DNA of 64,000 bases from Phylloscopus collybita. Taxonomy: Eukaryota > Chordata > Aves > Passeriformes > Phylloscopidae. The notes beneath the pieces were generated by a model, which ran no database searches, was not told the DNA's origin, and saw nothing but the letters and a program-made list of their open reading frames with translations. Location: assembly GCA_027886175.1 (NCBI GenBank), contig JAJNNQ010000024.1, forward strand, positions 6,866,001 through 6,930,000, read 5' to 3'. Positions 36,223-49,258 of this stretch are shown piece by piece. The position numbers and the translations under genes are program-made. The first letter of the stretch is position 1. The number at the start of each line of letters is the position of its first letter.

Positions 36223-39200
36223 TGGTCTACCTGAGATTTTAGGTGTAGGTTTCAATTTGACAGCTGAAAAAATTTCTGCTTCTCAGCTTACAGTTCCCTC
36301 CTTTCTGGAAATCCAAACAACGGCACCTTCTTAAAGGACAGAGGAATTAGGCAGAATCATTGAGCTGCTTACTACTTCATGACAATATCCAAATTAGATT
36401 TTGTCACCTTATCAAGTATTAAATGGAAGAATAATTAAAATAATAGGCAAAAAAAGAAGAAAGGTTCTCAGTTTCTCCTCTAAAATAATAAAAAAATCAT
36501 TGAAATAACTTACACTCTCCATATAACTGCCAATACCAGAAACTTCATTCTGTTAGCTAGCTGCTGTTTTCAGAAATAAATTAAAAAAAAAAATCTGAGA
36601 TAAGCCAATGGCTTATTTAGATTTAAAACTATTTGTCTTCTTAAATTTGATGTAATAAAAAGCACACAGAAATGTCTATGTCCTAAACTACCAGAAGCAT
36701 TTCAAAAGAGTTTCTGACACCTCAATATCCAATGCAAGCTTACTCTCAGGAATGTCTGCTAAGAAATCTATTGAGCCCTTATGGATTATTATCAGAAAAA
36801 GGTCAAGGAACTGGAAAATTATGGTCATTTCCATACAAATGGATAAATAAGGTATTTTTTTTTTCATTCAGGTGTTTTGCTTATTTAAGTAGGTCTATAA
36901 AATAGACATTATAGTCTTCATTCCATTACTTTGCTTCTTCTGGCTGGAATGCAAGCAAAATACAGTTAAAAAAAGGCATTGCTTTTTTATCCATGCTCAC
37001 TGAAACTTCACCTAAAACAGAAATGATAATGCTTACATTCCTTACAGCTGGAGAGTGTTGAAATACAGTCAGTGCTTGGCTGAAATTCAAGTGTTTCCTC
37101 TTGTACATAAATATAATTATAACAAAAACAACCCCCTTCAAAATTATTTTGTAATTCAAAACACAGCTTACTGGACCATTCTACAGTGTTTCCTCATTGA
37201 CTACAACTTTGGTTGATAAAATAAACACACAGATTAAATTCATAAAGAGAACTTAAATCTTGACCCAAAAGAAACTTGGAAGGCATTTTGAAACTACAGC
37301 TGTAAGAAGGTCTCTGTTTAATGCTGTTTCATCTGCAACCAAATCAAAAACTTCAATTATAATCTTTGATCAGATCAAACTTAGGTTTAAAAGTTCTAAT
37401 TTCTTTCTTCTCATCCTAACCTTTCCAAAGTAAAGGCTTATCCCTTCCTAATATGTTCCAGTTGATATGAAATTAAATGTGAAAAATGGAAGCAAAGGCA
37501 GTAAGGGTCTGGATTCACAAAACTAGAGAAAGATGATTTGAAGTATCTCCAGGGCTGGGAAAATTAAAATCAGACACAGTTCTTGAACTTGGCAGTTAAA
37601 ATATAATCTGCAAATACCATCACCTGCTATTTCTTTTCTTCTCACCCCCCAAGAAGAAACATTACTTTTGCACACTTTAACATACATCTCATCTCTCTTT
37701 CCCTCTCAGAATGAGAAATCTCTGGTTTTCCTGCTGGTTCTGCACCATATTCCTTACTCCAGAAGTGGACAGTGTGAGAACAACTCAGTGAGAATGTTGT
37801 GGGGTTTCCTGTTTATAGAGGTCAAGGTTTGTGAAATAACATTATGAGATATATGCTTAGTGCAAAACCATCTCTAGTTGCTCCCAAACCAAAAAGAAAT
37901 AAAATACAACCTCAGCTTCCAGACTCTCCCTAGTTTATACTTGTTTTATCAATAGTTTGCAGCAATCTCTGAGTTCCTCCACATCAAAATTGTTTGTAGA
38001 CTTCCCTGAAGGGACATCTGAACTTAACATAAAACATGTCAAGAGCTGACACTGAGCACTGAATCATCCCTGGTTGTTCTCACTGCTTGTTACTTTTATC
38101 CCAGACTCTATTCTGGAATGAACGACCCAGCTACCCACAAAGCAAAACCTCTGTCCATCTTTTCAGACAATTTATTCCCAGCTCTGCTCTCAGGCCACAG
38201 CATAGGCAGCATCACAGACAACTGCCTCCCATCACCCAAGAGAGTCTCTCAAAACCAACTTGGCACATTTTTGTGTCCTCTGACTCCAGCCACAGCACAG
38301 AGCATCACATGCTTTGATATTCATATTACAAAAAAAAAAAAAAAAAAAAAAAAGTTAGTCAGTGCAAAAGAGCCCTGATATTTTATGCAGTAGGACCTTA
38401 AGCAGGAAAATAACAGCTCTGTCTATGGATTCAGACACTGTAAATTGTGGAGGAGACCCAGAGCAACGTGACTTGCAGTGTATACAAGGCCTTTGCTAGT
38501 TTTTGATGGTCATCTTGTCTTGCACTGAGAGGTGATATACTTCTGAAAGTGGTTACTGATATTTCTTTATTCTTCATTTTAAAATTACATATCATCCCAG
38601 CAAGCAATCTATAAATTACTGCAATGATTTCTAGCTAACTTTTTTTTTCCCCAGCTAACATTACTATGTGCACTTTGGAATACAGTTGAAAACATCTCTT
38701 CTAAGAAATTATTCTTTATATCATCTATTTTATATGAAACCAGACATTTGAGACAGATGATCAGTCCTTACACTGCGTAACTAAATCTAATATCAAAAAA
38801 TCCATTGATAGCAAGCACCCTTAAACTCATCAATGACATGTTACCATAGCATTATCTTTCAGCACAGACATAAGGGAAGGATAAACTTCAAGAATTTTCA
38901 TTTCAAAGAGTTCTTCTTGAGATTGCAGTAATAGTTTAATGACAGAGAGATTTTAGAAGGAAAAAGGTGTTGAAAATGAAATAAAGCTGTCCTTAAAGAC
39001 TGAAAGCTCACAGAATTTTGAAGAAGAGTTCAGAAGTTGTCAATGCCAATAGAATTTAATGGAGTAGATACAAAGCAAAAGACAAAATCAATACCAAGGT
39101 GTTTGTGCTTCATTTCTTTGTAGTTGTCAAACCTTTGAAGTTGTTAAATAATGACTTATAGACTAGGAATAGATGTCTACTTTGACATTTCCTTAATGCC

Positions 39201-39561
39201 ATGTCAAGAACCCATCTAAACACACTCAAAAAAAAAAAAAATTGTATGATACAGAAGAGAAACTCAACCTCAGAGCCACATGATGTGAAATTTACAGCAC
39301 CTGAGTTTTTATACTGTCTTTGTACAATACAAATAAAATTATTTTAAACAACCCCCAAATATTCAATTTCTAAACAAATCTTTCAGACACACTCAGCATG
39401 CATGTACAGAATAAGAAAACCACTTTGTAGGCTTAAGTCATTCTACAATAGACAGATCATTCTTTCAGGATTCTCCATTGAACTGCTTCTCTGAGACAGG
39501 TCTCAGTCAATCCTGGCAGGCAGTCAATAACCCAGTCAGAGCTGAAAGTGGCCTAGTCATT
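36223..39561. other. AT-rich noncoding stretch, no gene seen
   Basis: No coding or RNA feature is supported. An A24 tract lies at 38330-38353 and A13 at about 39229-39241. The ORFs of 76-86 codons at 38087-38378 end in or near the poly-A run and look incidental. Confidence 0.6.
38330..38353 (+). repeat. Poly-A tract (A24)
   Basis: An uninterrupted A24 run. No upstream AATAAA or retrocopy-like ORF with target-site duplication is seen, so there is no evidence that it is a processed-pseudogene tail. Confidence 0.9.
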
Positions 39562-39810
39562 GAGGAAATGGCCTCAAGTTGCACTAGGGCATGTTCAGGT
39601 TAGGTATTGAGAAAAACGTCCTCCCTGGAGGGTGATCAGGCACTGGAGCAGGCTGCCCTGGGAAGTGGTGGGATCACCATCCCTGGAGGGGTTGGACAGA
39701 TGTGTAGATGTGGTGCCTGGGGATGGGATTTAGAGGTGAACGTGGCAGTGCAGGGTTCTGGTTGGAAAGATTTCAGAGGTCTTTTCCAATGTAAATGGTT
39801 GTATGACTGA
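39562..39810 (+). mobile_element. CR1 LINE fragment (3' ~250 bp)
   Basis: It reads GAGGAAATGGCCTCAAGTTG, CACTAGGGCATGTTCAGGTTAG, GGTGATCAGGCACTGGAGCAGG, CTGCCCTGGGAAGTGGTGGG and ATCACCATCCCTGGAGGGGTT. It then runs TGTGTAGATGTGG, TTCAGAGGTCTTTTCCAATG and TAAATGGTTGTATGA. This is a clear forward copy of the CR1 3' region, the longest in the window. It covers the end of the untranslated region, and the 67-codon ORF inside it (39607-39810) is not a gene. Confidence 0.95.
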
Positions 39811-42800
39811 TCTTCCACAAAGCTCAGACAAAACCACAGGCCCCTCTAGGAGAACCCAGAGCATTCAAAACCATGGGATAGAGAGACTGTCCCCTTCCCA
39901 CTGCTGCTCCTGGCCCACAGAAGCTGGTGCAAAGTTGCATCCCCCTCTCCTGCAGGACAGGAGTCTGGCATGGATGGACAGGCTAGCAAAGTTTTGCTTC
40001 ATGAGGGAGCTACTGCTCCCTGAGCCAGCAACTCGGTACTGTGGATCTGGGGCAAGTCCACCCAAGGGTGTCAAACAGGAAGGATGGGTGAATGAACCAG
40101 AATGTAAATGAACCCCACTTCCCTAACTCCCAGGAGAGCAGCTCAGATTCATGACTCGTGCCTGATTAAGTTGCAGCAGCTGAAGAGGTTACTGTCCCAT
40201 CCCAACCAGGCAGTTAAAATAAATGAGGAGTATGCAGAACCTATTTTCTTACCTTGTTGCAGCTAAATCCTGCAGGGACTGTGAATCAGCCCTCTCAGGT
40301 GCCATGGCTCACTGTCTCACATACAAACTGAAATGTCCCTTGGTTTACCTTAATGCTACCATGGCTCTGGAGCAGAAATATCACTGTTCCCTCAGCCCCA
40401 TGCCTGGGAAGGAAACTCCCAGCTGTGGGACAGGAAGGACAGACACCAGCCAGAGCCCCTTCATCTGCTCAGCAGGAATCAACAGAGCTCTTGGCTCAAA
40501 GCTCTTACTCTGACCCAGAAGCACCTTGTCTACTTTGGGTTAAATTTACCTTGTAAATTCAGCATAGATGCTGAACTTTAAATTCACCTCCTTGCTCATT
40601 CTGTATTCATCCCATTATGCAGAAATACAGTTAAAGTAGGATTAATCATTTAAAATCTACATCAGAGTAAAAACAGTATTTAAAGCTTATAAATACTAAT
40701 CTTTCTATTAGCCATTAAAATATAATTTATATAGGCATTGTATAGGACTACCAAACAAAAGGAAGTGAAACATCACCAAGATCCATCCTGCAGAACAGAT
40801 CAAGGTTAAAACCAGTCCTCTACTCCCTCAAAAAGCCAAAGGGGCAGCAAAAACAAAGCTGCAAAATCTCCTTCCTTGCTTTCTATGTGCATTTAATACT
40901 GCTGGTAGAGTCTTGTAACTCTGAAAGCCATTTTATTCCTTTATACATTTATGGAATACTGAGGAGAACAGATAAGGCAGATTTATTTCCTTTCAAGGTC
41001 ACTGCTTTAGTGATCTGAAGCTAAAGCAAAAGCTCAGACTTCCAGAGTTTTCTTGTAGTCCAATTATTTGGATATTAAATGGATTTTAATCTAGAAAAAA
41101 ACAGGCAGAAGTTTGGTAGACAAACATCATGTTGGGAAATCAATCTCCTAATACTGGGATTGTGTGTATACTGGAACCAAGTGTAGCCTTGGTTTGCACT
41201 CTCACTATCAGATCTCCACACCTGGTAGGCCAGGGTGGGACTTCCTTGCTGGCACTCTGCAAAAGAGTTCATCAGACATGGCCACAAAGGTGTTGTCATA
41301 ATTATGCCTGTGCTTTCTGCAGCCTGCTTGACCAGGGATTTCCAAAATCTCTATTAAAAGGTCCAGACAGAGGTACTGAAAACAGAACTGGCATTATCGA
41401 GATGAAATGTGGGGCTGATTTTGCATTTTGGATGCCTGAATATCATTAGGACTGTTCACTTTTCCACGACAACACATAATTAAAACAAAAAATCCCAGGC
41501 ATTGCTGCATCAAAGTTGGGCTGGTTTTTCCTCTGCAACTGCAGTCTCGTTTTCTTTTTAGGAAATTTTGTACAAATACAAACCGATGGGAAAGAGACTC
41601 CAGAGAATATTTTGTCCTCCAGTAACATGGATGGATGAGATGACTTGCTGAGCAATACCTTGTTAACAACTTCCAGGTTTTAGGGAAAGTGGAGGGGGTT
41701 AGTTTGCATGCTGCTTGCTTTAAGGAGGCACTGTATAATCAAAACAAGATCTTCCACAGGAGGGATTCTTTAGCAGCAATGGCAAGCAGGCAGGCATTAC
41801 CCCAGACATCTGATATAGAGGGTATGACAAGAGGAAGAACAAAGGGACAATTCAACGCTTCTTATTCTTGCTGCAGCTGTAGAAAGAGCTGCAAGGAATA
41901 GCAGGCAGCTCAGAGAACTCTGCTGCTGAAGATCTATTTAAGCAAAGGGACAGAGGCACCTGGCACAGGAGATGACAGTGAGCTGCAAGGCACACATGTC
42001 CTAATCCCATGCCACCCACTATAGGTGAAACTTGGGAATATTCTTGTTTCTCAGCTGGGAAGGACAGGTCTCTATTCTGTCCCATGGTAAACAAATCTAA
42101 TTTCTGCTGCTAAGAACTCTTTGAAGCATTTCTTCAATTTTATCCCTGTGGATTTCAGAAAACACCCCAATATAAACCATAACATAAATGCAATGATCTC
42201 CTGCTTCAGAGACAAGAACGCTGTTCAGGGTCATGAACAGATAATTACAATTCCATACTGTTCTATTTCATCCTTTATCTCTAGAACTCAGTCTGCCAGT
42301 GCCAATTTTTGGTGCCAATCAAGAGGCATTACTAAGAGTATGTGATGATACTCTTCACCATTTAACTAATCCAGCTCCAGTATTTCCCATTAGAGCCTTG
42401 AAAGGGATTACACATTCAGGGAGTAATGGAAAGCAATTACACCAAAACTGTTACATATCAGACTTTGGAAGAATACAAAAAGCAGGGCCAAGAAGAGCTG
42501 TTATTTTTTTTTTAAAGAAAGGAAGTAACCTTATGAATCTCCTATTAGGCTGTGAAGCACCAAAAAAATAAGGAAAATATTTTGAGTCCTAAACTGATGT
42601 ATAAAATGCTTGTTTACCAAAGTTATTAACTGAAATAAAGCAAAATTTTAACATTGTAAACTATCTGATCTCTTGCTTTCATCACTGGCTGGTAGCCAGT
42701 TAATTACAGCAAATTAATAATGTATTAAATTCTGTTTGCTGAAGCTATCAACAATTTTCACTGGGTGCAAATATTCAAGTTTTGTAGAAGCTGGAACAGA

Positions 42801-44028
42801 TATGCTTTATCTTTGCCTTGTACCATTTGCAAAGTGAGGAACTGCTTAATCTAGTGTGGCTATACTGGAAAAAAAACAGAACAAAAGCAACTCTGGCATA
42901 ACGTCAGTGACAAACTTTAATCTGTGCCCAAATCACAGTTTAACTTGCACATTATAACCAATACTTTTGTAATGCTGCAAATAAAAGTATTCCCACAACC
43001 ATTTTAAGAGAAAGACATCTATAATGATAGGTAATTTGCCATTGCAGACAAAAATCTGGAGCTGTCCAGAGGCTGAACATTATTTCAGATATCTGTGCCC
43101 GTCTGTGACTGCAAACAGTGAGTAGGAAACATTCTCCCATAACTGACCTCTGACAAAGGTTTTATATATCCCCCAAAGGGGAGAAAAAATTACAAATGTG
43201 AGAGTTACTGAAAAACCCAGAGGACTCTTAAGGAGAAACAAAGTTAGGTTTCCAGAGGGCTGTTCAAGAGAAGGATATTATCTACACTGCTGGCCAGGAC
43301 AATAGACTTTTTCTATGCACTTTACTCTTGTTCAAAAACACATGCAAACCAAAACACAATTATATGGCATAATTCAGTTCCACAAACAAGCACAGTAATT
43401 TGATCCTGGAATGTTAATAGTTTCATTTGTTACCAGAAATATTTAAAGAAATTGCATCATTTGTTTTGTTTGTTTCTTTTTTTTTAACTTCCAGGGACAG
43501 CAACCAACTTTTCGCCCACTCTTTTTGCACCACCTCTTGATGGGGTATGAACTTTATCATCACATTTGCACCTTCCTTCTGCTAAGTTGCTGAGCTACCC
43601 CTCCACCTCCCCCTGCCTGCCTGCTCTCCAGACTTTTTTGGTCCTTTTCCCCAGTTCCCTCTTTTCTCCAGCCACAAACTCCCCTTGGCTGTGGAGCTGG
43701 CTACTGCATCCAGACAAATCACTCCCAAATGCACCTCTGCAACTCTACACAGTTTGATATCTCCAGCTGCCAAGCAGAAAATGTGCATTTGATGATGGCT
43801 TAAAGTGTACCATTACTCTGTCTCTGAAGTAAAACAGGGAATGCTAACAGTCTTTCTATTTCATTTTAATGCTGTGTCTGTATATTCAAAAGTCTCATTA
43901 AGCAGTGCTGCACTTTTCCTCCTAGAAGGATGCCTGAGCAATGCATTTTCCTATGGGTGTAACAAAAATATACATGAATCACCTTTATTCATGAGATTAT
44001 CTCCAGGATGTTCTTTGTACACGTTTAG

Positions 44029-44030
<2 letters not shown>

Positions 44031-44060
<30 letters not shown>
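44031..44060 (+). repeat. (AT)15 microsatellite
   Basis: Fifteen uninterrupted AT dinucleotides; a likely polymorphic marker. Confidence 0.95.
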
Positions 44061-44062
<2 letters not shown>

Positions 44063-45960
44063 CATTTTTGCAGATCTGTACTCCACCTGACAAAAAAGAG
44101 TAACATAAAAATGCACTGTTTGTCTACACTATTTTTTGTTGTTTTGGGGCTTTTTTTGTTTGTTTTTTTTGCCTCATCTACATAGCATTACAGACCTGTG
44201 ATACATTTGGAGCAAAAATTTTGGTGATGTATGAAGTCAAGTCATCTCTAAATATTAAGAGAGTGCTTGGCATGATGACAAGTCTGAAGAGTGAAACAGA
44301 AGCTCTCTGGTAAGATGAGGTGAAGAGCTGACACCTCTAAGGAGACAGAGCTTACATACTTACAGGATAGTGTGCAAGTTTATAGCCTCTGTAGCATCAA
44401 AATAAAGCTATTTGGAGGAGTAGCTGAGGAAAAAAAAAAGTTTAATTAACCCTATTCTTCTTACATACTTGTTATTACTAGGTGGGTGAACCTCATGCTC
44501 AATCATACTTGAGAAAATTTAGAGAGACATTAATTTATTGTCAGAGTTTCAAACTAACTGCAATCCACTCGTTTGTTCCTTCTGTGTTAGCTCAGCTCCT
44601 ACTCCCCCAAACACAGTTCCAAACACTCATTTTGTGTTACTGCTAAGTGTTAATTACCTGTTGAACCCTGTCATTAGGACCAGAAGGTGATATAATGCAA
44701 CCACATTCATCCAAAAGCCTTAAATCTCTTATTTCTCAGCATACCAGATAAAAGTACAGTGGATTTTTACTTTAATTTAGGGGAACTTTAATATTTTGTG
44801 TTTTGGCTCCTTTATCACCTCAGTGATTCAGATCTGGTTTTGGAAGAAAATCTTTACCTCCAACCACAGACTCCACCTCTCTCATAACTTCCCTGACACT
44901 GCAGTTTCTGCACAATAACAATATGGAGTATTCATATCCAATTCACTGAACTGATTTTAAAAAAGAGATGAAAATGGACCAGCAAAACAGTCAAGATCAG
45001 ATTACTTTTGAATCATAAAATTTCCCAAATTCTCTAAAATAACATGATGCATTACCTTGCTGCAGTGGATATAATGGGAAAGCTTTTTTACGAAATCTAT
45101 TAGATCTTCCTTCAAAATAAATGTTTATATCTTTTTTGCTAATTTTCTCTGAAAGTTTGTATGTTTGAAATCATGCATGACATCTGTCCCTGTGAGCTCT
45201 CAAGTCACAAAAAAACCAAACCAAAACAAAACAAAAAAAAGATACCTTATTGGCTAAGAATTTTCTTCATGTCCCTCAGTCTTATGCAGAAGATGTGGAA
45301 GTTACGAAAAACACATTGGAAAAGAGGCTAAAACTTTGCTTCAAAATTTAGTTCTGTATATTCCAGTTACAAATATGACTTTAAAATTACAAATACGAGT
45401 TAGAAATTCAGGTTTACTGCAGAAATTCTACAGTAATTCGACAAACTCATAACAAAACCCATTTTTCTGTATCTTCCATGATATCTGATAATATTTACAG
45501 TTTACATGACAAAACCATCACATTTAAGGAAGGCACTGCTGTATTTTCTTTTCATTACCAACAAATATGAATTGAGAATACAGGCATTAGGAATCAAGCT
45601 AAACTCACAAATATTACAGCTTCTGGAAAGCAAGAATGCCTGAAGAAGAAAGTGTTTGTACTCACTACACAGGGAAAGAATACTTAATTTAACTAACATT
45701 TGTTTACATCTGCACTTTATGAATGAAAACTTGCATTGCAGAGTTAGATTGCCAAAGAAAACATATCAACTCTCTAATATCTTCACATCCTTAGATAAAG
45801 TAATCTGGAAAAAACCTATTTCCATGATGGGGAAATGTGCAAATGTTACTGTGAAGGAATTTGTATGTGGCAGTTCTGAATGGAACAGTTTAATAGGCAT
45901 GGTCACCAGAAAGGCACAGCTTGAGCATCATAATAGCTGTAATTTGAACTTACCTGACAT

Positions 45961-46019
45961 AAAAAAGGAGAGGAGAGGAGGGGGGGAGAGAGAGGGAAAG
46001 AAGGAAAGGAGGAAGGAAA
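45961..46019 (+). repeat. Purine-rich GGA/GAAA microsatellite
   Basis: Fifty-nine bases with no pyrimidine, mixing GGAG, G7, GAGA and GGAAA words. All-purine tracts of this kind can form triplex DNA in vitro. Confidence 0.9.
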
Positions 46020-46270
46020 TCGACTCAAAGAGCAAAAGACAGCAAAAGGAAGTCAAGACCAGCTTATGTATCCACAACAATCTCATGACTACATTAGAAC
46101 TAATGGAAGCTTGCCAAGACTGGCACAAAATTAGTAATGTTATCCTTCTTCTCTGTAGTGGTAGCCACCACAAGTAGAAGGTGACAAGAACTGGAAGCCT
46201 TCCCAGAATTTAATTTTCTTGGGAAAGCACCCAGTAGATGATTCTATTAAATTCTAAAATGTTGGATAAG

Positions 46271-46290
46271 AAAAAAAAAAAAAAAAAAAA
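46271..46290 (+). repeat. Poly-A tract (A20)
   Basis: Uninterrupted A20 with no sign of a retrocopy upstream. Confidence 0.9.
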
Positions 46291-47366
46291 GAATTCCATG
46301 TTTAAATGGCATGTCTGCATAGGCTGTGCAAGGTGATTTATTTCTTTAAATAAGGCAAAACAGTGAAAGAAAAATGGCTTAAGTGCCTGAGAACAGTCAT
46401 CAAGGGTCTCAAGGGACAGAGAGGGAAATGGAGCAAATTTGGGTTCAGCTTTCTCTTCTGAAACTTGTAGTGCTTTTCCAATTTAGAGGTAGTTTGTTTA
46501 AGCACAGCAAGAATAGCTTATGGCTAAAGGATGCAAATTCTTATCAGAAATGTGTCAAATGGCTTATTAATAAATGCAACATAATAGAAAAGTCCTTAAT
46601 ATGTGCTAGTAAAAGAAAATCAATTGCATTTGCAAGTCTTAACAAACCTCACAGTTTAATTGCAAGACGTAATGCTCCAGAAGGACTCTGCGGAATTTAT
46701 TTTACCCCTTGGTTTTAATTTTAACAGGTGGAAACGATTTAAATGGAACTTAGCATTAACTAACTCCCCTCTCTATTTATCTTTATATAGTTGTGCCTGT
46801 GAGGTGCTCAGGAACCCCTTAGTAAGCAACACTGAATGTGAAAGCAAAGTATAAACAGCAAGTGAACAAGTCCCATTTCCACTGGCAGCAGAAAGATCTG
46901 CTGGGAGCTTGGGCATCCATGGGGTGAGGTGGGCTGCTTGGAAAGCTTCCTTTATACAGAATCCATTGTGGGTTATATTTGGGGATGAAACAGAAGTTAG
47001 GAGATCAAGTTTCTCAGTTTTGAATTCTTAATAGCAATGTATTTATAAACAGACAAAACAGCAAAACAATATTGCATTTTTAAAATAAATCTGTGACAAA
47101 AAAGCATTAAGAAGTGAAGCTGGTAAAATCTTATTTTCTGAAGAATGTGCCCATGTTTTTGCTTTACATAGTCTGTAAGAACGTTTCTTTGATCAGTTTT
47201 TGATAAAATCATCTCTTCAAGTTTCAAGTTTCAGTCAATTATGCAGGAAAACTGATGAAAAAACAGCATCTTCAATAATCTATAGATGTAAATTCTGAAG
47301 GTGAATAAATGCTTTTACAGCAATATGCTTCTATAGAAAGCATCCCTACAATCCAAAGAAAACCTC

Positions 47367-47396
47367 TTTTTTTTTTTTTTTTTTTTTTTCCCCCCC
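47367..47396 (+). repeat. Homopolymer pair T23 then C7
   Basis: A T23 run is followed directly by seven C. It could reflect length instability or assembly uncertainty. Confidence 0.9.
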
Positions 47397-49212
47397 AATC
47401 ATGGTATAACAATTCTTCCCTAAAATCCTGTTAAAAAAATTGACCTTAGATCTCATAAATGGAAATTCTGATTTGCAAAATCACTAGGGGAGCAAATGTT
47501 TTGAGGACTCCTCTCAACAAAACAATATCACTATGTCTTACAACTCATGTACATTACTATTGATCTATTCTTTGCCCATAGTGGACACCCCCAAATGCAT
47601 TAAAGGGGAATGTTCCACAGTTCTAGTTCCCATGGTTTCTGAAAAATGCTCCATTTGATAGCACAAATGTTCTTTAAAATGTTATGTTCTTGAAAGTGTT
47701 AAGACTGATAGGATCAACCATTTCTTCCTTCATTGTATACTTTAATTTTGTAAAAATTCCATTTGGGGCGTGTGTGGGTGGTGGGTGCCAATAAAATAAT
47801 TTAGAAAGGTAGAGAGAGTAGTCAGTTAAAAAAAACCCTGCCAGATTAGTTGTTTCAATACTTTTAGAAAATTTTAGAAGAGTTGATCTGGTTATAATTT
47901 GTCTACCTCAGCATATACTAAGCCTAAATCCTAAAAGAAGGAAAAGGCAAAAAATACCCTTCCTTCCTCCATGACCCAAAGAAAGGAAACATGGAAATTA
48001 AATGAGAAAATTAAATATTTAATTCCATTAACAGTATTTTCCTAGAAAGCAGAGAAATCAAAATATTGTAATTTGTAAAGGTGAAATTTGCAACTCAATA
48101 CAACCTGTCATATAAAGAATTCAAAAGATTTTAGTAGCATTAATTCAATATTTCTTAATAACCTTGCCATTAATTATACGAGAACAGAAAAGTTTGGAAA
48201 AGCCAGTGTAAACCACCAGTGCTTTTTACACCTTAAAGAGAAGAACAAATAAACGACTTTTAATGCAAAAAATAAATGATGGAAATTCATGGAGTTTTTC
48301 TCTAATAAGAGCATTATTAAAGAAGATGTGGGACAATGAAAACTTGAAAATGTCTCATATCAAGCACTGTCAGGAGGACAGAAAGCACAAAATTTTGTGC
48401 CACTCTTGGCAAGCTAAGGACAGAAAAGAAACAGTACAGAAGTAAGAAAGCCAATGCTGCAACTCTTCTGTATTTGCTGCCATACTGACTTCCCAAAATA
48501 CTCTCCAGAATGCTGAGTTTTTGGACAATACGGAGGTCAGAAAAAAATATATTTCATCATTCCTTGCATATCTAAATCCATTCCTTAAAAATTATAAGGG
48601 CTAGAGCAAAGCTTATTGCACATATGAAAGTAAACACCTCAAAATAAGCTTTAAGAAAATATTTCCTACTTGGATAAAAAGCAACAATTGTGAGGATCAA
48701 ATTAGATCTTTTGTGCATGTGGCACTTGGGTTTTATCATTGTGGGGGGGTAGGGGAGAAGAAGAAATGATAAATCACTCTTAAGCAAAATAAGAAAGTTT
48801 CCATGCTGACTTCTGCTGGGCAGAGAAAAGTTTTCCATTTAATTCTTTCTAATCACTTGCCTTAGCTAATACTGTTTCCTGACCCTTTACCACCAAAAAA
48901 TTGGAAAAAACAAGTCCTCTTGCTGCCAGTGAGTAAAAAGCACTGCGCACAGCAGAATACCAATTCAGCCTGCAAAGCTGGTGCCGTTCCCGCTTGTTGT
49001 CTCTTTCTTTTGCTGGTGAAGTACATCATTAATGAAGACTACAGAAAAGCACAGTAATTTGTTTTTCATGTTAACCTCTTCAGCTCACAACCACGCACAG
49101 CAAGGCAGGCAGCAGCACTACCGGAATGCTGGCATCAAAATTACCCCCTTTCCTTCATGTCTGCTCATTTTGACAAAATAATGACCTGCAGACAACCAAT
49201 AAAGGGCACTTC

Positions 49213-49258
49213 TTTTTTTTTTTTTTTTTTTAATTTTTTTTAAAATTTTTTTCCCCCC
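49213..49258 (+). repeat. T-rich low-complexity tract
   Basis: T18 and shorter T runs, broken by AA and ending in C6. Confidence 0.9.

Noticed and set aside
38330..38353. Poly-A tract as tail of a processed pseudogene
   Set aside because: No upstream polyadenylation signal, recognisable coding remnant or target-site duplication was seen.
39607..39810. 67-codon ORF
   Set aside because: It lies wholly inside a CR1 3' end.
45656..46177. 173-codon ORF
   Set aside because: It runs through an all-purine microsatellite, has no start context or family resemblance, and lies in AT-rich DNA.
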